Positions 1 to 11,249 of a DNA stretch of 64,000 nt are shown here, in pieces. The DNA is taken from positions 199,397,232 to 199,461,231 of the forward strand of contig CM076990.1 in assembly GCA_039090855.1 (NCBI GenBank). Reading direction: 5' to 3'. A model generated the notes under the pieces. It saw nothing but the letters and a program-made list of their open reading frames with translations. It was not told where the DNA came from and did no database searches. Within the stretch, counting starts at the first letter, position 1, and the number at the start of each line of letters is the position of its first letter. The translations under genes were made by a program, and so were the position numbers. This stretch comes from Macrothele yani (taxonomy: Eukaryota; Arthropoda; Arachnida; Araneae; Macrothelidae).

Positions 1-776
1 TGCTTACTTTCTTCTTTTAGTAAATACATGTGAAGAACCGCCTGTTCCAAGAATGGTTCATACCACGACAGGAAAATTAATAATGATGAACAATAATCTT
101 TAGTTATATGCTTACTTTCTTCTTTTAGTAAATACATGTGAAGAACCGCCTGTTCCAAGAATGGTTCATACCACGACAGGACAATTAATAATGATGAACA
201 ATAATCTTTAGTTATATGCTTACTTTCTTCTTTTAGTAAATACATGTGAAGAACCGCCTGTTCCAAGAATGGTTCATACCACGACAGGACAATTAATAAT
301 GATGAACAATAATATTTAGTTATATGCTTACTTTCTTCTTTTAGTAAATTCATGTGAAGAACCGCCTGTTCCAAGAATGGTTCATACCACGACAGGAAAA
401 TTAATAATGATGAACAATAATCTTTAGTGATATGCTTACTTTCTTCTTTTAGTAAATACATGTGAAGAACCGATTGTTCCAAGAATGGTTCATACCACGA
501 CAGGAAAATTAATAATGATGAACAATAATCTTTAGTTATATGCTTACTTTCTTCTTTTAGTAAATACATGTGAAGAACCGCCTGTTCCAAGAATGGTTCA
601 TACCACGACAGGAAAATTAATAATGATGAACAATAATCTTTAGTTATATGCTTACTTTCTTCTTTTAGTAAATACATGTGAAGAACCGCCTGTTCCAAGA
701 ATGGTTCATGCCACGACAGGAAAATTAATAATGATGAACAATAATCTTTAGTTATATGCTTACTTTCTTCTTTTAG
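1..776 (+). repeat. 108-bp satellite containing a splice acceptor
   Basis: Seven full tandem units of 108 bp start at 1, 109, 217, 325, 433, 541 and 649, and a partial eighth runs into the exon at 777. Units differ by only a few substitutions. Each unit carries the polypyrimidine tract and AG that form the acceptor of the following exon, then about the first 31 bases of that exon. After CCTGTTCCA the units diverge from the real exon and run to an in-frame TAG. This is therefore a local amplification of an intron/exon junction. The array is cut by the window edge, so its full length is unknown. Confidence 0.95.
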
Positions 777-894
777 TAAATACATGTGAAGAACCGCCTG
801 TTCCAATAGGAGGAGTGGTGAATTATTTAGCTCCGCTTCGGGAGACAGGATCCCAAAGATCAACAGATATGCGTAATGCCATAACAAACGCCAG
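777..894 (+). CDS. Factor C-like protease, exon for first half of last Sushi domain
   Basis: This 118-bp exon follows a pyrimidine-rich acceptor (cttcttttag) and ends at a consensus donor (CCAG/GTGAGA). Only one frame is open: two bases complete a split codon, then 38 codons beginning NTCEEPPVPIGGVVNY, with two bases left over. The Cys-x-x-Pro-Pro-x-Pro start is typical of a Sushi/CCP module. From memory, its position and the loop rich in Arg, Ser and Thr match the final Sushi of Limulus clotting factor C. The leftover AG pairs with A at 11250 to give Arg, so it joins the next exon in frame. Factor C is a secreted LPS-responsive zymogen that starts haemolymph clotting in horseshoe crabs. The short exon alone would be weak; the phase match and later exons make it convincing. 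Confidence 0.85.
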
Positions 895-1513
895 GTGAGA
901 ATGAAACCTAATGCACTTTCATCTACTTGTAGCACGCTGAATAGTTAAAACCAATATTTTATTAAAATATTCTTCCAGAAATGCTGCACGAGTATAAATA
1001 AAATAAATCAAAGACAAATTTCAAAGTTTTTTATTGGACTTTGCATTAATATGAATTTCGTAAAACATAAGCTTTCAGTGTGTTTTTAATAACTGGAAAC
1101 TAGTTACAGCACGTGCGTTTCCTTTTATGGCATTTTTAGGACATGCCTAATGAAAGAAAAAAAGCGTCTTCCCGTTCTCAGTCCCTGCCGCAACAATAGA
1201 TTCTTGAGTGATTTTATCGTCTCAGAAGGCACTGCACCAACAATATCTTATGGTATGTTCACTGCATGACATTGCTGCGCCGTGGAGAAAGCATTTCCAT
1301 GAAACTAGTATGGATATACCTACGTACAAAGACATTCTACTCTGTATGCATAGTGTTCCACTTTGACGTATAATAAAAGGAAGTGTCATAAATTCTGAAC
1401 TTACCGCAATTTATAAGTGAACACGTATTGTTCCAGATACAGAAACTGATAATTTTTTTACATGTGTAATAAACTTCAACATGAGCTCCACTGGTGGCGT
1501 GGCAAACGTCCAA
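895..1513. other. Intron 1, first part: no gene seen
   Basis: AT-rich DNA after the donor at 895. I see no open frame of note, no TIR pair and no SINE. The end near 1440-1513 probably already belongs to the mariner-like remnant that follows, but its terminus cannot be placed. Confidence 0.6.
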
Positions 1514-2640
1514 TCAGCATTCCATATCAGCCCACGTGTTGAGCAGAACTTGTGGTGTCACGTAGTTGATTGCAGCACAAATTCTGTAGCATAAGTCTTG
1601 CTGATTAAGCACCGGTGTAGCGTGTACCTGGTCCTTAACAAACCCGCACAGGAAAAATTCCGGTGGATTTAGGTCTAGTGATCTGGGGGGCCATGCAATG
1701 AATGTTGATTTTTCTGCCAATCCATCCTGTAGTGAAGTGGTCATCCAACTGAATGTGCGGACATCGTTAGCAAAATGCGGGGAGCCGCAACTTGTTGGAA
1801 ATTTTTTCCCTCACGCAGCTGATGCACAGCGCATTCCTGTAACATGTCCAGGAATGTTGATCCAGTTATCGTGACCTCCGCAAAAATAAAGGGACTGATG
1901 ATTTTGTCATTCATGATCCCACACCAAACATTGCATTTTGGAGGTTGCCGTTCGTGCTCACGAAAAACATACGGATTTTCGGACCCCCAGATGCAGCAGT
2001 TATGTCTGTTTACTTTCCCAGACACGTGGAATGTTGACTCATCTGAAAAGGAATGTTGACTCATCTGAAAAGGAATGTTGACTCATCTGAAAAGGAATGT
2101 TGACTCATCTGAAAAGAAATGTTAACTCACAAAAGTAATGTTGACTCATCTGAAAAGGAATGTTGATTCATCTGAAAAGGAATGTTGACTTACAAAAGGA
2201 ATATTGACTCATCTACACGTGAATGTTGACTTTTCCCATAATCAGTCAAAACACCACTCGCACCAAAAAGTAAAATCCTATTCTTTTTTTCCCGTTGATT
2301 CATCACAAACGAAAAAACATAAATAATCACTACCGACGCCACCAAAGCCGGTCTAGGAATGTATCGTCGTCATCAATTTTGGCCAACATGGTCTCCGCAA
2401 TTTTTTCTCGTGCTGGCTTGTCATGCGGCTTACTTTATTGATGCAGTTGAACCTTGTACGCATGCAAAAGCAACCTTTCATGGAGTACCCGATGCACTGT
2501 TGTTGGTGCGATGTCTAGCTTCACACTAGCCTCTCGGTTGGATTTTCTCGGGCTTCTCTGAAATGACTTTCGAATCCGTTCAACGTTTTCCTCAGACACC
2601 GTACGCTTAGCATGTTTACCAGTCACCTGTAACAAACTTC
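1514..2640 (-). pseudogene. Mariner/Tc1-superfamily transposase, broken
   Basis: Reading leftward, an N-terminal helix-turn-helix region (2435-2635; RTVSEENVERIR then a TTVHRVL recognition helix) is followed by the first catalytic Asp (FSDESTFHVSG, near 2040-2064) and the C-terminal catalytic block (PPRSLDLNPPEFFLCGFVKD, 1514-1744). The pieces are in different frames. A 22-bp minisatellite has grown at the first-Asp codons (2026-2238). The WGSENP and WPPRSxDL signatures are those of a mariner-related family common in arthropods. It is dead. I could not find terminal inverted repeats, so the element ends are unknown. It lies antisense within intron 1 of the factor C-like gene. Confidence 0.85.
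2026..2238. repeat. 22-bp minisatellite inside the transposase remnant
   Basis: About nine imperfect copies of a unit near gactcatctgaaaaggaatgtt. On the minus strand the unit covers the codons for the SDEST motif at the first catalytic Asp of the surrounding transposase. Several units have lost the tcatctg segment. It grew from the transposase coding sequence itself. Confidence 0.9.
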
Positions 2641-3160
2641 CCGTTTCTCTGAATTGCTTGTCCTATTTCATAATGGACACGTAAATCCGGACGTCTGCCG
2701 TCGATCCAAGATTGTACTCGCGGTGAAAACGGCGCTGTAGCTGTACAAGCGTCACGAACATCGATTCCGCAAGCGATAGCACTCAAAACACCTTCTGCTG
2801 GGGAGTCGTCATGGCGACTAACGCAGAAGCTATCTACTTCTTCCGCAATGCGGTAGAAGTAGATATAGCATCTACGAATGTGCCCAAATTCGCATGATTT
2901 GCAAATTTCACAGCTGTTCTTCTCTTTACAATGACGCCCATCTTCTGTCACTCGAGCTAACACTTTGTCGGTGACTATTTTTTCTTTTATTATACGTCTA
3001 AGCGGAACACCTGGTACAAAACCACGAAACCTGCGCCACAATACTTTTCTCTGGCATGGACATGGATAGGAAAGGCAAAATGTTAGGATGTTATATCCCT
3101 TGTGCAACAGTCTGGAATTGCAAAAAATTTTACACTTTCGTGACCCATTGTCTTGGACAT
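2641..3160. other. Intron 1: no gene recognised
   Basis: A long minus-strand frame runs here, but its right half reads through a SINE, so it is not a gene. The stretch at 2641-2850 may be upstream DNA of the neighbouring transposon. I recognise no protein domain. Confidence 0.4.
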
Positions 3161-3171
3161 AAACAGAAGAG

Positions 3172-3383
3172 GCTGTCCCGGTGGCACAGTGGTCTAAGCG
3201 ATAGCTTCTGATCATTCGTCCGAGATGGGTCCGGGTTCGAATCCCGGTGAGGTATGGGTGTTGTGTCTGTCTTACGGCGCTGGCTCTCGGAGCCAGTGGC
3301 CCTAAATTAGGGACGGGCGACTGCTTATAGCCCACTGAGTTGCTCACGGTGGTCGTTAAACCTCCAATAAAAAAAAAAAAAAA
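3172..3383 (+). mobile_element. tRNA-derived SINE with perfect 11-bp TSD
   Basis: The 5' part is tRNA-like, with an A-box-like block (GTGGCACAGTGGTC) and a B box (GGTTCGAATCC). A family-specific body follows (ACTGCTTATAGCCC, GGTGGTCGTTAAACCTCC) and then a poly-A tail. AAACAGAAGAG flanks it on both sides (3161-3171 and 3384-3394), proving LINE-type retroposition. This is one of about nine copies in the window. It is transcribed by RNA polymerase III in related families and moved by a LINE in trans; which LINE is not shown. Confidence 0.95.
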
Positions 3384-3477
3384 AAACAGAAGAGACACTA
3401 AGTTGGGAATGCTCAACAGTAACCACAGGCTTGCTAGTTTCATGGGAAAATAATTTAATCCCGGCATAAAAGTTGCT

Positions 3478-3655
3478 TTTTTCTGGGTTTAACGACCGCA
3501 TGAGGATTCAAAGCATCGCTAGCAATAGCCAGTTACCCTGTAGCCAGCACCGTGGATCAAACATGGCATCTCAGCTCCTACTGGAACTCGAACTCGGGCA
3601 CCGCTCACACGTGTTTAGTCAGTAGCTGATGCCTTTGACCAGACAGCAGCGAGGC
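3478..3655 (-). mobile_element. Possible divergent SINE copy
   Basis: It begins with a T run and then GGGTTTAACGACC, matching the inverted 3' end of the local SINE. Further in is a B-box-like block (GAACTCGAACTCGGGC). The middle does not align well with the other copies, so this may be a different tRNA-derived SINE sharing the tail, or a strongly decayed copy. Confidence 0.4.
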
Positions 3656-4321
3656 GGCATTGAATGCTTATCTGAACTCGTATACTCTGAAATTATCATT
3701 CTCACGTATAATTTCCGTTGTAATTCTGTACGTAAGTGTGGTGATTTGTTAGGATAGCAACAAAAACCGGTTTTGCACATCTGCTGCTGTGACATCGAAT
3801 CCAAAGCATTCTGACATGACGTCAGAGCTTCGTTACGTCACGCGATGAAAGTCGTTACAACCAATCTTTAGAAATAGAAAAAATATGACGTCACTAATAT
3901 TCATTTTATTTTGTCGCTCATAAACAACCTTTGAGGAACAAATACATAGACTTATAAATAACTAAATGACGTATTTTCTTTTAGTTGTTTTGCAGCAGCT
4001 ACATACGAAGGAGAGTGGGGGATCAACAAATACGCTGAATTAAGGACCAAGTGTGTTTTAATAATATTGTTTTTGGAACTACAACTCACAGTGGAACTGA
4101 ATATTTAAAAATGATTTAACGCAAGGCAAACTCATGTTTTCCTGTTTTTGGTCATATGTCTGGGTATTAAATAATTGTGGATACATTTACTTAACAGTAC
4201 ATTTGCTTAATTGTAACATGCTAAAATCAAATATGCTAACACACGTTTTCCTGTATTTTGTATTCATGTATTTATTAATTCATTGTGGATATATTGACTT
4301 AGCATATAAAATTCATTTAAC
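3656..4321. other. Intron 1: AT-rich, CRE-like palindromes, no gene
   Basis: No coding region is supported. TGACGTCA palindromes occur near 3816 and 3883. A loose duplication of about 110 bp (near 4128-4215 and 4240-4325, sharing gttttcctgt and attgtggata) is visible. Confidence 0.4.
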
Positions 4322-5164
4322 TTAATTATAACCAAGGTTAGTAGATGACAAGGTTATGCTCATCCTGCACTTTCGATGATTGCTTTGTGACGTCACTGTC
4401 CAAATCGCCATCGTGAGACTACCTAATTTCCACGTTTCTTTGTATCTGCGCCATAGCAACGTGTCGGAATTATTATTCGCAAACCAGCTGGAATAATCTT
4501 CATAAATTCTACCAGATGTTTTAATGCATAATGTTTTAAATTTTTATTTAAAAAAAATGGGAATGTTGCCGAGATGCTTTTCCTATTCTTTATAAAGAAT
4601 GATTTATAAATTGTACTACTATACTAATTGTACTGGCTGTACTACCGAATCAGAATGCTTTCATGTAGTTCCCGATTTTCCGTGTATCGTTCCGCTCTGT
4701 TTACATACAACTTGATCACACCCAACATGAAAGACAGTGTACTTCACAATAATATACGGAATTTTGTTTACTATTTTTATCGAAATAAATCGTATTGTAA
4801 TGGAAATAATTACAGGCATAATTTATAAAATCCAGTAAATTCTATCAAAAATGAGGCGTCGGTCTTAGCCACTTAGACTTCCAGAACAAAAGTTGGAAAT
4901 AGCTTCGTATAAGGTAGTTTTGAAATCTCCGTTACTAAAATATTCACATGACTGTGAATTTCTTCTGTATTTAATTCAAATGTGCTTTTGCATAAGCTTT
5001 TGTTCTGTGTTCGAGTTATAAAAATTGTTAACAAGACATCTTCCTCCGTAGCGTACAGTTCAGATCTGCGATTCACATGTTAGGACGGTGACGCCACGAT
5101 TATTCGTCTGCGAGGAAGGCGGGATGAGCAAACCTTACTGTCTATTAACCTTGATTATAACCGC
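4322..5164. mobile_element. Candidate MITE-like element with imperfect TIRs
   Basis: The sequence at about 4322-4400 (ataaccaaggttagtagatg ... atgctcatcc ... gtgacgtcactgtcc) is matched in inverse orientation at about 5080-5164 (gcgtcaccgtcc, ggatgagcaaacctt, ttaaccttgattataacc read inward). The arms are 75-80 bp and imperfect. No coding capacity is seen between them. A target-site duplication could not be fixed, so superfamily and exact ends remain open. Confidence 0.5.
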
Positions 5165-5312
5165 CGATGATAATAACACGAAACGCGTTAGCTAACCTGT
5201 GTCATACACTTGTTACGCCACATGTATACACATAATTTCATCCGGGAAGCACTTTACCGTCACTGAACACCTGTTCGAAAACACGAGAAGCTAAGAAAAA
5301 AGTTACAAATAT

Positions 5313-5525
5313 TTTTTTTATTGAAGGCTTAACGACCACCGTGAGCAACTCGATGCGCTATAAGCAATCGATTTTCCATAATTTATGCCAATGGTTCCAA
5401 GAAAGAGAGAGAGCCAGTGTCGTAAGACAAACACAACATCCATGTTTCACCGGGATTCGAGCCCAGATCCAACTCAGACGAATGTTCAGAAGCCAACGCA
5501 TAGACCACTGCCTCACGGGGGATTA
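5313..5525 (-). mobile_element. tRNA-derived SINE, inverted
   Basis: It starts with a T run (the poly-A tail on the other strand), then TTAACGACCACCGTGAGCAAC, the body, a degenerate B box (ACCGGGATTCGAGCCC) and the 5' end (CACTGCCTCACGGGG). It is more diverged than the copies at 15.4 and 63.5 kb. Confidence 0.9.
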
Positions 5526-5866
5526 CAAATATTTATCTCTCAGTTATCGCAAATGGTGATGACATTTGTTATACAGCATAAACAGCGCACATTTACCAAA
5601 AATGTAATTATTAAGTAGTTGTTGAATTAAGTACATTTTATTCTGGTCTACACTCCACACCCGTCACTTTTGAGGAGTTATAGCTGGTATATTCATAACA
5701 ATGCAACATCAAATTACATAAAATGTAATCAAAGTTTTGATTTATAGCTGTGATACTATTTACGGCATCTGAATCTATTTAGAATCTTACTCAAATACTG
5801 ACACTTAGTGTCTCGGTGAACATGAAGCACCTCCTAATATGAAGTAAGTTTGTTTTTTGGACAGAA
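5526..5866. other. Intron 1: no feature seen
   Basis: AT-rich sequence between two inverted SINEs, with no open frame or repeat that I recognise. Confidence 0.5.
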
Positions 5867-6068
5867 CGTCCCTTTTTTTTTTTTGATTGGAGGTTTAACG
5901 ACCACCGTGAGCAACTCAATGGGCTATGAGCAGTCGCCCGTCCCTAATTTAGGGCCACTGGTTCCAGGGAAGGGAGAGAGCCAGTGCCGTAGAACAAACA
6001 CAATATCCATGCCTCATGTAATTCTAACCCGAACCCTTTCGGACGAATGCGCTACCGGGTCGGCGAAC
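5867..6068 (-). mobile_element. tRNA-derived SINE, inverted, tRNA part damaged
   Basis: The T run, GGAGGTTTAACGACCACCGTGAGCAAC and the body are well preserved. The tRNA-like 5' part is eroded: the B box is unrecognisable and bases equivalent to the anticodon-arm region are missing before the GCTACCGGGTCGGCG end. Such a copy would have lost its internal promoter. Confidence 0.9.
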
Positions 6069-6595
6069 GCCCCTTCCTATCTTTAAAATTCTCTTTCTTC
6101 TGGACATCAATGGCAAGGAATGAACTAGTTTGTTCATCTCCAGTCAGAATGGTGTGGGATTACATTTCCTGATGTCCCGAAGCTGTGGATGTAAAATCCA
6201 ACACCCATTCGTCAAAGCTTCTTGAAAAAACAAGATGTACCACTTGAATGCAGGGTTGCACCACTGACATGGAGCAGTTAGATAACCTCGTGTATGTACG
6301 GTGAGCGACGATTGCTGGTTCCAGTCCAATTAGAAACTGTACAATTCATGATTTATCACAAATTGAACGCAAATGCGTAGATAGATCTCCGGAACTCGGC
6401 CCTGGACATATGAGTCATTTGCGGATGCTGTACTTGCTGTACTTCCGGCTTAAAAACCTCGTATCAGGAGGCCAGTACTTTCTACATATGCTGTCGCGTT
6501 ATGAAGAAGAAGACAGAGTTTAGTTTGCTAGGTAAAGTTATGTTTTCCCGTATTGCATCAGCCCAAAAGAGCAATTGTTAAATTCACAACTTTCC
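6069..6595. other. Intron 1: no gene recognised
   Basis: Mixed-composition sequence. The short open frames have no recognisable product and no splice or repeat signal supports a feature. Confidence 0.4.
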
Positions 6596-6795
6596 CATTC
6601 CCGGTGGCCGAGTGGTTTGAGGCGCTGGCATCTGACCATTCGTGCAAGACGGGCCCAGGTTCGAATCCCGGTGAGGTGTGGGTTTGCCTTATGGCGTTGG
6701 CTCTATCTCTTTCATGGAACCAGTGGCCCTAATTTTGGGATGAGCGACTGCTTATAGCCCTATGAGTTGCTCATGGTGATCGGGAAACCCCTAAA
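6596..6795 (+). mobile_element. tRNA-derived SINE
   Basis: Reads CCCGGTGGCCGAGTGGTTTGAGGCGC ..., which resembles a tRNA-Leu/Ser-type A box more closely than the other copies. A perfect GGTTCGAATCC B box, the family body and a decayed A-rich tail (aaagagaagaaagagaaa) follow. The short TGTTGTGTTTGT block of the body is partly deleted. The purine-rich tail suggests an old insertion. Confidence 0.9.
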
Positions 6796-6799
6796 GAGA

Positions 6800-9285
6800 A
6801 GAAAGAGAAATCATAAAGATTTCGAATAGTGCCCCAGAAGCAAAAATATGTTGGTATGAGCATACGTTGAGAAGAAAGGCAAGATATTCACATGATTTAG
6901 AGCTATGTGCACAAAGTTTCCGGGAAAAGGGAGCAATGGAAGGATTGTTTAAGAAATCATATGAACGAAAAGAACCAAGAAATTAAAATGGCATGAGAGA
7001 AAATTTAGTAAAGAAAGAAGATACACAACCGCGACCCAACCTAGCTGTGAAACTAACAGAGCTTCAGGCAGAGTAGAAGACGAGCATGAAGCATAAATAA
7101 GTATTCATAAAACAGGCTGTGACTTGAAAAATGTGCACCAACACAGAAAAAGTATGGCTTAACCACGTTTTGCCTGTGAAAAATGTGTTTTCAAAAATCG
7201 ATTCCATTGCAGAGCTAAAGTATCAAAACCTTCTGTGGTGTTATTGGATTCTTCTGCCGTCGACATCCTACTCAAGTTCACCCCTAAAACATAAATGGGA
7301 CAGATAGAGTTTATAGAAGCATAATTTGTTATCAGAAATTTGATACTATCACAATCATTTACTGAAACTATCTAAAGTACTAGAGTTCCGAGACAATCAT
7401 ACTTTGTGTTTTCTACACTACCCAACTCTCAAAACAGTTTTAATTTTGTACATAATACAACTCTTTGCATAGACTTCTTTCTTAGTCAGACAACGTACGA
7501 AAAAAAAAAAAAAGAAGACGAGTTTGCAACCTCTGTGTGACTTTATGGAGAAGTAGCATATGTTGATAAATTAACAACACTACCAGTTGTACCTTAGCTC
7601 GTAAGAGTATCATTCAGTAAGTTGTAACGCATTCTTTTAACATGCGTGTGAAACTGTAGAAGTATTTTTTTTATTGTTTATTGTTGCTTACAAATTCAGG
7701 TACTGCTTTCATGTGATTTCTATTTTTGATTATATATTTTAGGTAATGATATAGCTATTGCAAAATTACATTCTCTTTGTGGTTCAATAAAGTTCGTTTT
7801 TCACAGTCGTTAGGTTGTCAAACATTTTCTGTCGCTCTTGCACGTATGATGTACTCAGTTGGAAGTATCATACTATCTGTGTTTTGTACCACAGAACCCT
7901 GGAAGCTTTTCAAAAGCACTGGACCTTGTAATCTGTAGAGTTGTAAGTAGTAGCAATTTCCAGCTTTATTTATATAAGATGTTGTTTCTCTCAGTCATAA
8001 ATCAGGTCCAGCAGGTAAGTATTACATCCTGTAGTACATTTTTCCTTTGCAATTTTGAATTTCTTTTATCGGTAATTTTTATATTTATGCTAAAGTGGTC
8101 CCTGTGTTGATAACCCAGTCACAACGTTCATTTTGTTTCAAAGTATGGGTAGCCCATTCAATTTGATTTTCAGTTTTGTGGAAATATGAAATTTTTGGGT
8201 ACTGGTTACATGCAATATTTTATTGTCCTTTCTGTTGTGCTTTCTTTTTGGCTTCTTTTTGTTGTTGTTGCTGTTATCGAAAAGCACCAGCTTCTACAAC
8301 GAGAAATGAGGACGATAGTGAATCCTTTCCTCTTTTACACTTCACGGGGAAACCAAAGAGTTGGTTAGTCACATGATTCACACTTTCAGGAAATTATGTA
8401 TATATATTTCTATTTCTTCGTAAAAATAAAGAGGCTGGAAAGAATTTCACAAGATTCTAGAGTATATGTGTTCATCTAAAGATTAATACAGAAGTAAGTG
8501 CCATGCTCTTTAATCTATGAAAAGATTCGGAACAAGGTGTATAAGCAAAAAGTTGTTTTCATTTTTAACATGTTTTATGTATAGGAAACATTTTACGTGT
8601 ACGTATTTACATGAAGATTATTTTAATTTATTCTACGCATAAAAGAAAGCTCAGTTGGAGACGAGCTATTGAAATAGGTAAGCTTTTATTCCGAAAGTTG
8701 CAAGAATCAAAATGCTGGAAGCACCTGCAAGTTGTTAGTAATGAACAATGTACACAGCAGGACTGAATATCTTTCATTCTCTCTTTGATTTGTATGGATA
8801 AATTTTGTATAGAAAACAATTTTATGGTGGACGTAAAAGTGCATGCCGTTTTGGTTAAGAGTTTACCCTGTGGAAGTGATTCAGTGCATATTCTGAAATC
8901 AATTATAGCTTTCATTCAATCTTACTTAATGGAATCAGAATAAATGTGGATAATTCGAAAAAAGTTTTTCTCAATAAAATTCGAAGAAAAACAGTAACTA
9001 TAAAGATCTTTGAAATGTGATTGAGCAGATGCATAGTTTTAACAGATTTACTGTAACCTATCAATGAAAAAGGAAGTGTTGAAAGCGAATTTGGTAGAAA
9101 AATCGGCAAATAACAGGAATCTCTTGTCATCTGTTTCTATTAAGAGAGGTTTGAGAGTGAACATGAATAGGGAATACAAGTACAACGGCCGTTTCAGGAG
9201 ATCTGAGAGTAAAATCACACAAAATGAAGAAGTATAGGTACAGCAAAATATATGCTATCCTTTCTCAAAGTATCTTCCTTCGGAT
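6800..9285. other. Intron 1: 2.5 kb without a recognisable feature
   Basis: AT-rich DNA with several poly-A/poly-T runs and only short open frames lacking domain signatures. I see no TIR, SINE or splice-supported exon. The frame at 8176-8376 is low-complexity, hydrophobic and T-rich, and I do not regard it as a gene. Confidence 0.5.
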
Positions 9286-9289
9286 GATA

Positions 9290-10200
9290 TGCAACGGCTC
9301 CATCATTCAGTCCACTTTTCAAAGCATGTGGCGAAGGCATTTTGTGGAAGCTGCTTTAGCGACCCCTGTACAGTTCGAATAACGTCAGCATCTGCGTTGA
9401 ATGTTGCGCCACGGAACTTCTCCTTCATTGTTGAAAACAACCATAAATCGCACGGAGCGAGGTCAGAACTGTTGGCAGGCTGTGGCATGATTTCAGTACT
9501 GCATTTTGCAAGAAACTGTTGAACACAAACAGCTACACGTGGGCGGGCGTTATCATGGTGTAGGGTCCACTTGACCACCAGTTCCGGTTACTGAATCGAT
9601 ATGTGTCGTCGCAGGCGCTTTAATTCAAAACTGAAATATAATACTCAGCACTGACAGTAATTTGTGGAGGAACGGCATGCTGGTAGAAAGAAAATTATCA
9701 TCATCACCTTCCCAGCTGATTTGATTTGGCGGACTTTTTTGAGGCGAGAATGTGTGTTTCCAGACACTTGTTGCGCGCTTCGTGAGGGGTTCGAAATAGT
9801 GGACATATGTCTCATCGGCAGTTATTACTGTGTTTTGAAAGTGTGGGTCCTTTTCAATCATTTGTTTCCACTCATGAAACACCTGAACTCTGGTTAACAA
9901 TTGTTCTCTCGTCAGGTGATAAGGTACCAATCTGGAATACACACGATGCAGCAGCAATTTGTCGTGTAGAATGCGGAACGCCGACTTTTTGAAATATTAG
10001 TCGGCGCCGCTATGTCTTCACACGCCATTCGTCGATCTTCTTGCATGATTGCCTAAACAATGTTAACAATCCGCTCCGTAACAACACTTTCACGTCGACT
10101 AGGCCTAGGGGCGAGTTTTGCCGACAAACGCCCTTTTTTGAAATCATGGTGTCATCTAAAAATCGTTGACTCTCCCAAACATTTATCTTTGTAAGCATTT
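9290..10200 (-). pseudogene. Mariner transposase, broken
   Basis: Reading leftward: a damaged DNA-binding part (10010-10198), the first catalytic Asp block (ITADETYVHYFEP, about 9800), and the second/third catalytic block (LHHDNARPRVAV ... SSDLAPCDLWLFSTMKEKF, 9303-9578). The expected third Asp context is present as APCD. Frames change at least twice, so no complete protein can be made. Terminal repeats were not found. Confidence 0.88.
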
Positions 10201-11249
10201 TTCATTAAATCAACTGTTCCTGGATACGTTTTACCCAAACGTTAGCAAAATTTTATTGCACAACGCATTTCACTTCTTAACTCTGAATCACTCATCTCCA
10301 TAGCTGTATGGCGAAATGTAGACGTACCTTAAACAACTCCGCAATAATAATCCAGTATCGTCTGCCACGGCTAAGAACTGTTGCTATAGATACTCTCTTA
10401 ATTCAGTTATTCGTCTGCGTGGCTGTTTTCCCGCTTTGCACTGTTTCCAACTCAAAAAGAATTACTCTCAGTTTTTATGGAACGGCCTTTGTAGATCTGC
10501 CTGTGCTGCTTTTTAGATTTCATTAATAACTGGTAATGCACTAGGGTTTCATTAACAGCTGCCGATTTCTTATGTAAAAAAAAAACTTGCTGAAAAAATA
10601 TTTCCATGAAATTTTTTCTGCAACTGTTGCTTTCGAAAACAGTATGTTATTTTCTAAAATCTGTTGAAGCTGGTTCTTACGGTTGTCTAGGCATTAGGGA
10701 TTTTATCAGTTTTTATGTTGCATAATCCAAAAGTGGACACAGTATGCTAATTTCAATCAAGAATCAGAGGAAGTAGTTCCCAGAGAAAGCTTCAGTTATT
10801 CAGTAGTTGTTATGATGCCAACTACTCAGCAGTCGTTTTGACATCAGAGAATCAAAAAAGAAATTTCGTATGAGCTGCACAGAAACTGCTTCGTGATATC
10901 TATTACTTCATAGTTATTTCAGCAGAGTTGTACAACCGTTCTTCTCTTACCAGCATCTTTGTTATTATTTTGATGTCGAGTACTTTGATATAAATCAGGC
11001 ACTTGGTGGTTGTGTTTGGTATCAACATTGAGTAGCTGCTATTGTTTCAATTAATTCAGTATCTGATTTCGTACACATTACTGAGTGTTTTGATGTTAGT
11101 CATTCAGCAGCTGTTTTGAGGTCAGCTGTTGAGTAAAATCTTTGATATGGGATTAATATAATTGCTGAGTTGCTTTAACATAACTCGTTAGTCACTTTGA
11201 TATTCGTTTGTTTGTTATTCATTGATTACTTCTTCGTGAAAATTATTAG
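10201..11249. other. Intron 1, 3' part: no gene
   Basis: AT-rich. From 10780 to 11180 there is a loose recurrence of phrases such as ttgagtagctgctattg, attcagcagctgtttt and actcagcagtcgttttgac, suggesting a decayed repeat of roughly 45-60 bp. The segment ends at the acceptor before 11250. Confidence 0.4.

Noticed and set aside
1..776. CRISPR-like array
   Set aside because: The 108-bp units are contiguous without variable spacers, and the genome is eukaryotic.
3172..3245. Genuine tRNA gene at the A/B-box sequences
   Set aside because: The tRNA-like part continues into the repeated SINE body with poly-A and target-site duplication, and recurs at about nine sites.
2616..3467. 283-codon open frame on the minus strand
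   Set aside because: Its right half is the antisense of a SINE including the poly-A tract (a run of Phe), and its left half has no domain. It is a chance frame across a transposon junction.
8176..8376. Small membrane protein
   Set aside because: Hydrophobic frame from T/G-rich low-complexity DNA. There are two overlapping frames of similar length and no supporting signal.
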